Assembly: GCA_015956445.1 (NCBI GenBank)
Contig: WIUZ02000014.1
Span: 496,001-560,000, forward strand
Length of the DNA stretch: 64,000 nucleotides
Origin: Thelephora terrestris
Taxonomy: Eukaryota; Basidiomycota; Agaricomycetes; Thelephorales; Thelephoraceae
Reading direction: 5' to 3'
Shown here: one piece after another, positions 34,698 through 45,915 of the stretch
Layout of the letters: the number at the start of each line of letters is the position of its first letter
How positions within the stretch are numbered: position 1 is the stretch's first letter
Notes under the pieces: generated by a model
The model's database searches: none
Told to the model about the DNA's origin: nothing
Seen by the model: only the letters and a program-made list of their open reading frames with translations
Translations under genes and position numbers: made by a program

Positions 34698-35487
34698 AAA
34701 ACTTGGCCAGAACTCCGCTGGGCCTTCATTCTTCTCGATCGGCTGACCTCCCATTCAACTCCGACTTCTGGCCCGATCCTCTTCATCTCCCATTCAGTAC
34801 CCCTCTTATCCAACGCGTGTAACTCTCCGAGCATCTTTGTCACCGCGGGTTACTAATACCATACCCTTCGGTCGCGTGACCATTATTCGGGTCATTCTCG
34901 TACCGTGCTTCCCACGCTTACGACGTTCGTAGGCCTTCACCCAAATGTGGCAATGACCGTCCGTCGTCCCCATGAGATGCCCATTGATTCGAGGGCCGAC
35001 GTCCGGCGGGTTTCGTTGTCCTCAAGCCAGTCATCGAAACAGTTTCGGTTGCCTTGTCGTCATCGTTCCGACTGCGTGACCCATTGGACACGCTGATATG
35101 ATGACAACAAGCCTCCCCTCATCATCGTGTACTTGGACCAGACCGGCAAACATACGAGCGCTTGGGCACAGCCTCGGTACTTTTCATTTCTGGTGAACTA
35201 TATCTGTCAAAATCGGAACTAAAAATCTCGAATCTTGGAACTGTTTCCCAAAACGGTCTTTGAGCCTCGCCCACTGCACGTGCATGGGGCATTTTCCGTC
35301 AATCAGCACCCTATCGCTCACTCCGAGCCGCAGGAACGAGGCCGACATAGATCTTGATGACGCGCGCTCATGCAAGGGCACGAGGACCGGATGGTTGGAT
35401 ATAAATTTCTGAGATTCCGATCCGGAACCCGTCGCTTTCTCGCCTTATCGTCCCGCTCCCCCCCTCCCAATCCTGACCTACCCTGAC
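34698..35487 (+). other. Intergenic, no gene supported
   Basis: No conserved frame. A TATAAAT word near 35400 lies about 90 bases upstream of the next start and may be its TATA box. Confidence 0.45.
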
Positions 35488-36851
35488 ATGACACAAGCTA
35501 CCTCCCCGACGTCCCCCAGCGATTCCTCCCTTCCTCAATACGGCTTCGGCGCTGAAGTCGCCTTTGATGCTCTGATCGACACCAACCCATTCCTCTTCCG
35601 GGTATACACCCCAAAGCACCCAACGCCGACACCCACTTCCACATGCGATGATTCCGATGCCCCTTTCTTTCTTGCTAAGCGGTTCGAGAACGATCCCCTT
35701 GCTCCGTTATCCAAGGCATCGCCGGCTGCCTACGCCGATGTCTCCCAACATATGGATTGGACAACAAAGTCAACTTCCCCTTTCGTCTCATCATCGTTCA
35801 GCTTTGCATGGGCCCTGTGGGAGGCTGTGAGGAGATACCACGGGAATATGAAGCACGATGTTGAGATCGCGGTCATCGACGCCCGACTCGTTGCTGACAG
35901 TGCAGTCACTGCGGTTGAGCTTTTGAGAAAGAGTAAATCCAAAGAGTGAGTCTCCATTTTGTCGGTGTGATCAACCAATCGGAGCTGATCGAGAAAAATC
36001 GACGCAGACGACATGTAGACCATTGGAAGTGGTATCGATTTGCCCTCGAGTCACAAAGCGTTCTCGTCCACCATTCTATCCCACGCAAAGCCGTGTACTC
36101 CTCCATCCCCCTTCTCAAGCTTCTGGAAAAGCTTCCGTCCTACCTCACCACTTTCGAAACCGAAAAATCCTCTCCTTTCGAACGATTATCCTGGGATTAC
36201 ACACAAAGGAAGCAGTCATTCGAGCTGTTCTGTAAGGACGCTGCTGAGCGGTTCCTCAAGATGCCGAATGAAAAGAGGTTACGCGATACCACCACCAGCG
36301 CAGTCCGGCTCTCGCTCGCCTTCCTCCGACCATGGTTGCATCGGATATCTTTTGACGACGTGAATTCCGCAGAAACTGCTCTCACGAGCCTCGCGATCGT
36401 CGTCGGTCGTTGGCCCGGACAGCTGTGGGTCAGGGACCACTCGGAAGTTTCCGAGCTCTGCAAGGCTATGGTCGAGATCGTGCTCGAGGAGATTCGGGAG
36501 AGCCGGAAGACTCAAAAGACCGCGGATGCTGAGAAGATGCAGGGCATCGTCGACCAGATCCGTCGCCTCTCCGTGGAATGCGAAAAGGAGACCTCACGTA
36601 GGAGACTGCTTGAAGCCGTCACCGCATCCCCCGTTTTTTCTGCCCCCGTTGACGAGGATGAAGAAGCGGGAGAGGAAGCCGAGACCGCCGTCACCCACCC
36701 CTCCCCATCATACGAATTCTCCAAGGCCTATCAGCAAGCGCTCATCGGCAGGGTGACCGCTTCGACTTGGTTCACCGGATTCATATTCGGTTCCTTCTTC
36801 ACGTTATGTATCCTCTCACACCGACGAAGGGAGCTGCTGTACTGCACATAG
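35488..36851 (+). CDS. DUF7587-like protein with C-terminal membrane segment
   Basis: Two exons joined over an intron at about 35945-36010 (AAAGA|GTGAGT ... CGACGCAG|ACGACAT) giving KSKERHVDHWKWYRFA. The N-terminal part has NPFLFRVYTPK and, later, SPFVSSSFSFAWALWEAVRR, an arrangement like the basidiomycete DUF7587 domain (a possibly ART-like fold; I am not certain). A charged, helical C-terminal half follows, with an acidic DEDEEAGEEAE tract. A single hydrophobic segment, WFTGFIFGSFFTLCIL, then HRRRELLYCT, suggests a tail-anchored membrane protein. Function unknown. Confidence 0.65.
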
Positions 36852-37525
36852 ACTCGCCCCGTGTTGTTTTTTTCCTTATCAAATTTTGGGTTGTATAGGC
36901 ATTGGCAGGACCATCTCTCGTTGTCGCTCGTCTCCTTCTAACTTATCAATCTTGTATCTGTGCTTTTCACTTTTGGTTGTATTGTGGCGTCATCGAAGAC
37001 TGTATCTCTTAGTCACAGCGTCATATGGGATTATGAATCATGGAACCTATGCAATAAAACATGCGATTATGAACTCAATTCACGTCTGTCTGTTTCAGTG
37101 GCCTAGGAAATGAAGCGAACGTAAATTTTCAACACAAGGCCTTCACGGTTAGGCGCTATGACATTCGGGAGGGCTGCACGCCTCCCAGGCCAGGCGTGCC
37201 ACGTCATCAAGATGGAAGGGGGGTGTTTCGACAGTCCAACTTGAGTTAAACCCTAGAATGCTGTGCATCAGCATATTTAGAGTACGTTTTACGTTGACGA
37301 GTTTCGCAGTTTGTAAGAACCCATGTGCACCTTCGGAGGAGGTTCTTATGTATCTGGAGAAAATCGAGAAGGCTTCCATGATTGCCTGGGAGTGGAAGGT
37401 TTTCCGTTTTGATATCTCGACTTAGGCTCAGATCCCCAAGACCTGGGTTCTGAGGGCAGGCTCAGACCTTTGGCTTTGGAGAGGAGCGGCTATTGGTTCG
37501 TTAAGAGAGACTTCAGTGGGCGCAG
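36852..37525 (+). other. Intergenic, no gene supported
   Basis: 3' regions of the convergent DUF7587-like gene and the RnpA-like gene; only short unconserved frames. Confidence 0.45.
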
Positions 37526-38506
37526 TCACGAATGGGTAGTACACAATAAGCTCACAATAAACTCTCCTGTTTCAGGAGACAGGTATTGGTCTTGCCATGC
37601 TCTCGCCCTCCGGTTCACCTGTTTCAGTCCAGAACGAAGTCGTTCCACCAAATCTGGAAGAGGCATTCTAAGAACCTCGGCCTTTGGGAACACGATATAG
37701 GTCCAATCTTGAACGAGGGTTAGAGAAATCGCGTCCGGTGCTTTCTGTCGTGATTACATACGGGGGAGAATCCAAGCCTGAGGGTCCGCGAGGGTCGGAT
37801 TGTGGAGTAGAACTCTTGGGTCTTCCGAGTCCAGTTTGTGGTCTTTGACTTCGGGTGTCCGCGATCTGCCCAGTTGGGTTGGCTCGCTTTCTGGAAACGG
37901 AAGTGCGCCTCTGCGGATGATTAGGTCGAGAGCACCGACGACTCTCCTCTTGATTTTGACTCGAACCACAGCGAAACGATGTACGGTAGCCTTAGGTATG
38001 ATCACTATAAGTGACAAGTCGGATCGCTGGAGAGAAATCATCGGCGACGGTCTACATATAAAGAGCAATCGGGCGAGCACCTCTTTCCTGGGGTTTTTAG
38101 AAAGAATTGGAGACGGTGTTTGCTCCTTTGCGACAAGCATCCTCTTGGGGATCATCCGGATGTCAAGGCCCGACATGACGGCTAACGGGAACCGAGCCAC
38201 ACGGGATACCTTCTCCCCGGACTTCTTTTCTGCAGAGGCTTCGAGCCTCAAAGCCTGCGCGAAACTGTCATCTACCGCTTTCAGACTCGGCTTCGATACG
38301 ATAGTGTGGTCAAAGTCGCCCGGTAGACTTCTCCTCGACTGTAAGGCTTAGATGCCAATGAACACGTAGGATGACGAACGACGCACGATTAGAGGCAGCG
38401 TGCCTTCTGGCAACTTGGGAAGTCTAGAAAGGTTCAACACGTTTTGCCTGGACAAGGACGCGCGAACATAACGCGACGACGACGTCCGGAAAGTGGGACG
38501 GCACAT
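37526..38506 (-). CDS. Putative mitochondrial protein with RnpA (RNase P protein)-like core
   Basis: Three exons proposed: 38506 to about 38390, about 38340-37758, and about 37710-37526. The N-terminus MCRPTFRTSSSRYVRASLSR is Arg/Ser-rich with no acids, like a mitochondrial presequence. The core reads LSLIVIIPKATVHRFAVVR then VKIKRRVVGALDLIIRRGA, and after a charged spacer HWTYIVFPKAEVLRMPLPDL VERLRSGL. That order (V-I-P-K..., A-V-V-R-x-K-I-K-R-R..., aromatic YIV-P-x-A...PLPDLVERL) is the layout of bacterial RnpA, where the RNR-type helix binds RNA. Resemblance is by eye and moderate. Its start is 26 bases from that of GPI11 on the other strand. Confidence 0.55.
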
Positions 38507-38532
38507 TGAACTTTCACACGATTGCTACGTCG

Positions 38533-39649
38533 ATGGTTTCCCGACCACTCCCTCTTTTCAACTATGCGGCAACAGTTGGGATTCACAGCTCGCTGTTATT
38601 ATTTACCGCCCTCTTTCTACCTCGAACTTCTCTCCTGATCTTCAGCAATACGTCCGACTTTCCGCTCCTGCGACCCGTGTCGTCACTTGATCGACCACAG
38701 CCTGAGTTCTTTGAGGCCATCACCGCCAGTCCGCCTTTGACTCTCGCGTGGCTATGCACAGGAGTCTCCCTGATATCCTTCTCGTGGGGTGGCAGGATCC
38801 GACGTCAAGCTTATGACCAACGCAGGCCGGCCGATAAGACAGATTTCGAAGCCAAGGAGGCAGAGATGGAGTGGCGAAAACAGGGGGTTACGGTACGGCT
38901 ACACCCATCCTCGCATCTATCCTATAACTCAAATCCTAGTAGAACCTGCGCAGGTCACTTGCCTCAATTCTCCCGGTTACTGTCCTCTTTCACGCAATCA
39001 TCGTGGCCTTCGGCGCCCCAATCACGAGGCACGTCTCACCGTTCCCTCAACACACGCAAACCACTCACCAAACCTTGCAGCCACCATCTCCAAACGTTTT
39101 TGCTTGCACTTCTTTTATGTCTTCTCACATATTTCCCAACTGCCTATGTTATTGGGGCGCTCCCCATCCCGATGTTCAACGGCGGAGACACTAATGTCGT
39201 GCTGAGATTCACGTGGGTTAGAATATTCGCCGAATTCAAGTGAGTTAATGCCTCTTTTCTCACTATATGACCTCTGACCCCGGGGTAGACCACGCACAGA
39301 CACTGAGCGAGCTCTCCTCTACCCTGTGGTTGGTGCCATGATCGGCGCGTGGTGTGGAGCGATTCCAATTGGATTGGATTGGGATAGGCCCTGGCAGGTC
39401 CGTACCCCCAACTTCCACTGCTTCCACCTACAACCGCTCTTTCTGCAGGCATGGCCATTGACCCCCGCATATGGAGCGATATTCGGCCACGTACTGGGCT
39501 CGCTCGTCGCGTTCTTTGTCTCCACCGTTTACCTCCTAGCTCAAGCCAACATACAAGCAACCGCGGAACTGGAGAAGGCGAGAAAGGCTTCTGAACCTGA
39601 AAAGTCGCAAAGCAAAGCGACGAAAACAAAGGCGAAGAAGGTACAATAA
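38533..39649 (+). CDS. GPI11: GPI11/PIG-F, GPI-anchor ethanolamine-phosphate transfer subunit
   Basis: About four exons. The hydrophobic N-terminus (MVSRPLPLFNYAATVGIHSS) and repeated membrane segments, including TFLLALLLCLLTYFPTAYVI, precede the PIG-F signature RALLYPVVGAMIGAWCGA then IPIGLDWDRPWQ and, after an intron, AWPLTPAYGAIFGHVLGS. PIG-F partners PIG-O/PIG-G to add ethanolamine phosphate to GPI anchors in the ER. The tail is Lys-rich (KSQSKATKTKAKKVQ). Exon joins in the middle (about 38900-39080) are uncertain; one plausible intron there is only about 40 bases. Confidence 0.83.
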
Positions 39650-40228
39650 ATAGATGGACCTTTTCACTTATGCATTCTTTGTTTCTTCACTGTGCTCAAG
39701 GGGATACCCATCCAAACCCATTCCTGGGAAGCCTTTTTGGTCGCTTTTACCGTCCACCAAAAGCATATCAAAACATGGATCTACTATCGATGATCTTCTC
39801 TCCCGGTGGGCTGCCCGGGGAATCACACCAAGGTACAATTCGTGCAGCCAATGGGATCCGCAGGGTGCCTCACTGAGGCCAGCAATGCGTGATTAATCGG
39901 ATCATTTAATCATTTATTCTTGCAAAAGGAATAATTGGGTTGCTATCGAAGAGGTTTGGCGTCAGAAAGATCAAACCTTGAGGCGCCCCGCTGGTATAAT
40001 TTGACCCTTGGTGGATTTGATTGACTCCTTGGCGGTTTGGAGGGAAAGGTAGCCCCGACAATCTGAGCCGCTCTCGTTGGATGACCCTGTCCGCCTGTTC
40101 TCGAAACGTCGCAGCGCTAGGATTCAAGTTGTCTCCGATAAACGGGAACGAATGAAAACTATATGTCGCCCTTTGCACGCGGACTGCACAGGGCAACGAT
40201 AACACGTAACTCCCGTTATTCACCTTAG
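39650..40228 (+). other. Intergenic, no gene firmly supported
   Basis: A minus-strand frame at 39906-40223 (105 codons) is open but shows no known motif and low complexity bias; not called. Otherwise featureless. Confidence 0.4.
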
Positions 40229-40433
40229 GGATCCGGAAACGTTCCCACGGTACAGTGACACCCTCCTTCCAACTCTGTGCTCAATGCGTTTGATGTCTCC
40301 AAAAAGAAACGCAAAGAGGGCCCGGATCCTTCATTTAGAGCCCCTAATCGCCTTCGTTCCCGTGAACTCATTTTAATGTGCTTTGTTGAACCTTTGGCAG
40401 CACGGACACGGGCAAGAAGGGACCAGACCTAGT
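40229..40433 (+). pseudogene. Decayed partial copy of the RTF1 5' end
   Basis: Three short blocks match the intact RTF1 gene in the same order. 40231-40252 resembles 45836-45857 (RTF1 5' leader; 19 of 22 bases). 40296-40319 resembles the KKRK-coding end of RTF1 exon 1. 40378-40426 resembles 46132-46180 (41 of 49 bases), spanning the intron 1 acceptor and start of exon 2. Spacing between blocks is shorter than in RTF1, so material has been lost. It cannot code for an RTF1 protein. Confidence 0.6.
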
Positions 40434-40890
40434 GACAAAAGGGATGGAACTCTCCTTTATATGAGGTGAGTACTTTATCTTGAGCGCTTACGCATCCTCA
40501 CTGGGACAGGCGTCATGACAGACTGGTGGAGGAATAGGTTTTCACATAAACGTTTTCCGCTGAAGATTTCCCCTTTCGACCGAAGGGAATACTCAATGAT
40601 CCTCCAAAGCGAACGGATCGACGAAGGCCGAACAACATAGTGGGCACGCCCCTAGAATGAATCACTTGCGTCCATCCTCGTAGTTGTTTGACGTCTTCTC
40701 CATCCAATCATGAACCAACACCGCCTTGTGTGACTCGTGTCCTGCCACGGCGACGCTTTGGAATCATGATCAACAGCCTCATGCCGTATGTTCCCTTTGG
40801 GCGTGGTAAGGATACATCACTCATCTATAAAGTCGTCCCCCATCAGAGATCTTCTTTCACTGCCCTCGTCCATCTCTATCCTCCCATATA

Positions 40891-43800
40891 ATGACTTCTT
40901 CGGCTCCTACCCGTACGTTTTGACCTCCTGCTTTCAGATCCACTCTGCTGACGTGGGGGTTAGCGCCAGAAACAGCCTTTTGGCAATCCCTCTTGACACT
41001 AGATCTGAAGTCCGACGACTTTACGAGTTTGGCAAAACGACTCTTGAGCGATCACAGGGACCGTAAACTTGAGGTCCCCAGATTTGCTGAGGAGGAAGGC
41101 CTCAAACTCATCGAATTGCTAGAGCCGACCGTAAGTCTCGCCCTCTCTTCCGTATTCGCGGTGGTTTTAGCGGAGGAAATTCCCTATAGATCCTCCAGCA
41201 TCCAGATATTCCTAACGATCTCAAAAGCACTGCGTTTACTCTACTTCGGAGACTGTGTGGTATATTCGGGGAAATTCCAAGGTCTTGCTCAATCAATGAA
41301 GATTTCAAGATGCAAGAAGAGATACCTCTCGCAACACGTGGATACACAGACCTTTGGAAACGGGATTGGAAGGGAGGGAAGGTTGCGGTAAAGGCTTTGA
41401 GGTTTGGTCCTGATGATGATAAAAGTAAAATAACGAAAGTGAGGCTCTTCTTTGTTGCCCGATTATTCGGGGGAGCTCACTATCCCCTCTAGAGGTTTTG
41501 CAAAGAGGTAGTGTTGTGGAAACGTTTAAAACACCCAAATATTCTCCCATTCTGTGGAGCTTCGGTGAAACCAAATCAGTTCTATATGGTTTCCAAGTGG
41601 ATGGGGAATGGCAACATCCTCAGCTACACGATAAAGAACCCGGAAGCCAATAGACTTCGATTGGTGAGATTTATCAGGAAATGCGCGATTGTGGATTTTG
41701 ACGACCGTTGTGCAGTTGATCGATGTAGCAAGGGGTCTGAAGTTCCTCCACCGGGCGGCTTCAGTGCACGGGAATATTCGAGGGGTATGTTTTGCTGTCA
41801 CAATCGCCGAATGTGACTCCTCCTGAAGACTTTTCCAGTCAAACATCTTAATCAGCGATGACCAGCCCCCACGCGCTCTTCTCGGGGACTTCGGTCTGAA
41901 CGCAACCATCTCTGACCCTTTCTCGCTGACCAGGGCGTCCATCAACTGGACCGCGCCCGAACTGTTGAGCCCGGATAATACGGTCCATCAGCCCTCCGAA
42001 TTGAGCGATATATGCCTTGGGCATGGTCATTTACGAGGTTAGTGTCAACTCTTCTACCAAAGCGAAAGAAACTGATTGCGGCTAGGTGCTCACGGGAACG
42101 CCTCCTTTTGCAAGAGGGGCAAAGAGAGAGCAGGCATTTAAGGTTGTCCACGAGGACGAGCGGCCGCAGCGGCCGAGGGATTCAGAGAAATTGGGACTCA
42201 CCGACGAAGTTTGGAAAGTCTTGCAGGAATGTTGGGCAAAGGTGCCCACTACGCGACCCTCCGTCGACATCGTTTCTGTCAGTTTGAAACGCGCGGCGGA
42301 AACGTGGGTGGCGGATGTCCCTGCGTTTATGCTCGCAAGTGAAGCTGGGATAGAAGAGGTGATGAAGATGAGGGAAGATCGAGCAAAGGATTTTGCAAAC
42401 AAGCTTGACGAGGTAGGATCACACCCCACGCATCGGTTGAAGCTGCGGTTCTGACGCTTGTTCGTAGGCGCTCGACCGGGTCGGCATCAGGCAACACTCG
42501 GGGAAAAGATACTTGAAGTATCTCCAGAAGCTTTGCGGCGTGTCTGGTTTTTTCCCGGCCTCGTTTATGCTCACAGATGGGTTCGATGACATCGAAGCGC
42601 GACCGTTCACGAGCGGCGGGTTTGCGGACGTGTACCGAGCGACGTATAAGGGTCAGCCGGTGGTAGCGAAGGTTCCCAAGTCCTCCGTGGGTGACCTTGA
42701 GAACGAGCACAAGGTCTGGTCTAATTTCTGAACAAATAATACATCTGCTTACGTCAGAGTTTCAGCGCTTCGCGAAGGAAGTTGTGGCGTGGAAGTGGCT
42801 CCGGCATGATAACATCCTACCGTTCGTTGGGATTACCTCAAGCCCTCCGCCCTTCTCTATGGTCTCGGCCTGGATGGAGAATGGGGATATCGTGAGTTTC
42901 ATACGGGCCACTCCGGACCAGAACCCGTTCAGCCTTGTGGGTATCTCGTACTTCGTATGAGGCATTATTGACTCGATGGGCAGCTTCTGGGTGTTGCTAG
43001 CGGCTTGAAATACCTACATTTACATGACGTGGTTCATGGTGACCTCAAGGGGGTGAGCGATCATGTTTGTTGACGTAAAGCAAGGATGTTGACCGGTGAC
43101 GGACGATGATACGCAGGCGAACATCCTCATCAACTCTCAAGGTCGCGCTTGCTTGGCCGATTTTGGGCTTGCTGCGATCACGGAGGAGACAAGCTCCGCT
43201 GAAGGACCCAACAACCATGGGGCGGGAGGCACAATCCGATGGATGGCACCGGAGATTCTAGACCCGCACAAATATGGGTATGTTGGACGTGCCCGGAGAA
43301 AATTGCCGTCAAAGAGCACGGACATGTACGCCCTTGGAATGACGATCCTCGAGGCACGTATGACCTAATTGTTCCTGTTGGCTCCGTCGCAGAACCCATA
43401 TTCCCCCCGTAGGTGATAACGGGTAGAAAACCCTTCGAGAATACCAGCAGAGACGATCTGATTGTAGGGAAAGTATTAAATGGAGATCGCCCTGACCGAC
43501 CTGCTGTGGGGTTCTCGGATGCGTTGTGGACGTTATTGACCCAAACGTGGGTGGAGGAGTTTGAATCTTCTGATGCACAGTCCGCGCGCCCCAATGTCGC
43601 CGACGTCCTTGAACGGTTACAGCGCGAGGAGCAAAGTTGGACCCCGACGAGTTGGCAATCAGACCCTCAAGTTCCGGTGGAACCACCAGCCATTAGTAGT
43701 ATGTGTGCTTAAACCCTGGGCCTACTCATTTGTAGCTTATACCATTATCGTAGCGGCGAGTTCCATGGAGGTTTCCGGGTTTCTGGACAATCTCGTAGGG

Positions 43801-44223
43801 GACACAGGTTCGTTTCCATAGCGGGTTTTGTAGAGGAACGTGTTCTTACCATGATTTCCAGGAGGTGATCCTCATGACGTTGCGCCGGGTAGTCATAAGG
43901 TTGACTTCGCCGATACCCCGAAAACTTTGAGTTGCTTCGTTGGTGTGGAGGCAACCGATGATGATTGGAGTACTATGGATGCCGAATCTTCGTCCCGTCA
44001 TCGCTCTCCCTCCCCACAAGCTCTCCAAGGGCTCCCACCTGCGAAAAAGAAAAGCGGTGTGCAAAAGGCTTGGAGCGAGTCTAAAAAGCTTTTTATGAAG
44101 ACCTTTCGGAGGAGACAAGGACCGCTTAAGCTTTCAGACAAGCTCGTCCCGGAGCGCGACGAACCTAAGTGGTGCGGAACGCTGTTCTCGAAGCCCCAGA
44201 AGTCCGCCGCCACCGGGAAATAG
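40891..44223 (+). CDS. TKP1: tandem pseudokinase-kinase, TKL-like
   Basis: Multi-exon gene with two kinase domains. Domain 1: RGYTDLWK (weak Gly loop), VAVK (beta-3 Lys), RFCKEVVLWKRL (alpha-C Glu), catalytic loop HGNIRG-SNIL with Asn in place of the catalytic Asp, LLGDFGL, NWTAPELL. Domain 2, after a helical linker and LQKLCGVSG: GGFADVYRATY, VVAK, FAKEVVAWKWL, HGDLKGANIL, ADFGLA, GTIRWMAPE. So domain 1 should be inactive and domain 2 active. The only gap between domains is a ~50-base intron (DE|ALDRVGI). The C-terminus is basic: QKAWSESKKLFMKTFRRRQ, ending SAATGK. Partner and substrate unknown. The 5' end and promoter are paralogous to TKP2. Confidence 0.82.
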
Positions 44224-44396
44224 TATGCGCAACAGAAACGTAGTGTATAATATGTTATGTCCTTATTGTATCCATAGCCTCGCCGTCTTATTTATGACCT
44301 ACATACCCAACCCTGCGTCACGCGAGAATCCCATCAACTTGAACACCATCACCGTCATTGCCATACAATTGAGCGGCTTGCTCAAGCCCGTCTATC

Positions 44397-44812
44397 CTAG
44401 GCCTTCCCCACCTTTCCCTTGTCTTTCAACGTCTCACCGTGTTCAACGAGGGTACGCGGTGCAGGTTTTGCCGGCAACTCTCTGGTCAATGGCAACACAG
44501 ATCGTTCTGCTTCGGCCTCAATGGCAAGAGCCTGGGCATCGAGTCTTCGGACTCTTTTTCGGGCCGCAGACTCTTCTTTTTTAGCCTTAGCTGCGGCGCG
44601 AATTGCGCGGTGGTGTGCTTGGCTTCCGATGTGCTTTCTTACGGATTTACGCTGGAAAGGCACAGTCCCAAAAACGCGCGCCTTACACGCCAAACAGAGG
44701 ACCTTCTTGGAGTCATTTTCCAATTCCTTGAGGCCTGCATTCCGGTGAATCTTCGCGTTGTGGGTGTAGGATTGAATTTACCTTCAGGGAGATTCTTGCG
44801 TACACCTGGCAT
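44397..44812 (-). CDS. Small zinc-finger protein, 122 residues
   Basis: Exons 44812-44782 and 44734-44397 join over a 47-base intron (GAAG|GTAAAT ... ATGCAG|GCCTC). The protein opens MPGVRKNLPEGLKELENDSK and carries one finger CLACKARVF...KSVRKHIGSQAHH, i.e. CxxC followed by H-x5-H, like a C2H2 or BED-type finger. A long Lys/Arg/Ala helix follows (RAAAKAKKEESAARKRVRRL). DNA binding is plausible. No family name can be given. Convergent with TKP1. Confidence 0.6.
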
Positions 44813-45040
44813 CTGCTCGAGTTAACGTGGGTCGGAGGCAGCGGATGCAGTTGCGACACAGGACCCGAAACACTTGAGGTTGTTTCCGCTCCCGCCCCTC
44901 GTTCCTGGTGTGAATCAATCTTTTTCCCGCTTTCCCCCTAGATCTCTCCCACCATCAATACGCCGCTGCTCACGCCCTGAAAACATCCAGGAGAGACAAT
45001 CGATGTCACTTCAAGGAGATATAAGGTCGGCCAAAACCAC

Positions 45041-45813
45041 ATGACACCCGCTGACCAGATACCTGCTGGAAAGAGGCAAGGCTCTGAGCCCAAAGCCTTA
45101 AGAACCAAGGCAAAGAGTAACCAGGTGTGTTCGGATACTAGACCTGCCCTGTATTTTTACACCAGACGTGAAAGGTAGTTCTTCGGAGCATTTGGGATGT
45201 CCGTGGTGTTCTGTGCCCGAAAGAACGTTTTCGGGAGCTTCTGTGTGACTATTAATGTTTCCAGGGGACCAAGATACTCTTGTGCTTAACCGCACGTATT
45301 GCCGCGCTACCGACATGACTGAGAGTACCACCTTCCTTGACCAGCTCGAGTGCCGTTTCGCCGACGTCTCGACGGGGTGCGACGTACTCGCGCTCGGAAC
45401 TGGTCATCCTGTGGAAACAGACATCAAGTTGAGTTTTCATCAAAAAAACACCATAGCAAGCCTCCGGGTGCGTGGCGCTTCAGCATGCCAATAGCCTGCA
45501 CGGATCCAGAGGGGAGAGGTCAGAGAGCAGCTCCCTGGGACGTGTGTGCACTGTACATGTGCAGCGCAGATATGAGGAGGTGATAGATTCATTCAGAGGC
45601 ATCGACGTCGTCCCACCAGGAACCGGGTCCACCCCGCCCCTGAATTTGGAGCTGGATTTCACCTTAGCAGACCTGCGTACCGGGAGCTGCGAGATTGAAC
45701 ATAACACCGTTTTACGGCTTGAGTTCGCGACGGAACGCGACGACAAACTCGAATACAGCGAGCGATTTGTAGTGGAATCGTATATGGACTACAAAAGGCC
45801 GAGGATTTTGTAG
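45041..45813 (+). CDS. Hypothetical protein, multi-exon
   Basis: Proposed exons: 45041 to about 45110 (MTPADQIPAGKRQGSEP...), about 45265-45425 (DQDTLVLNRTYCRATDM ... TFLDQLECRFADVSTG), a short exon near 45475-45515, and about 45570-45813 (RRYEEVIDSFRGIDVVPPGT ... ESYMDYKRPRIL). The last exon alternates hydrophobic and charged residues as in beta-rich proteins. No known motif; an unrecognised gene with uncertain joins. Its stop is about 100 bases before RTF1. Confidence 0.4.
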
Positions 45814-45915
45814 GGCATCCGCATCAAGGTGTATTATCCGGAAATACTCCCACGGTAACAAAGACCCCAACCTCCAAAGCCCGTGTTCCGTCCGCTCTCC
45901 ACGTTCGCCACCAAC

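Noticed and set aside
39906-40223. 105-codon minus-strand frame upstream of the RTF1 copy
   Set aside because: Open but without motifs or detectable repeats; not enough to call a gene.
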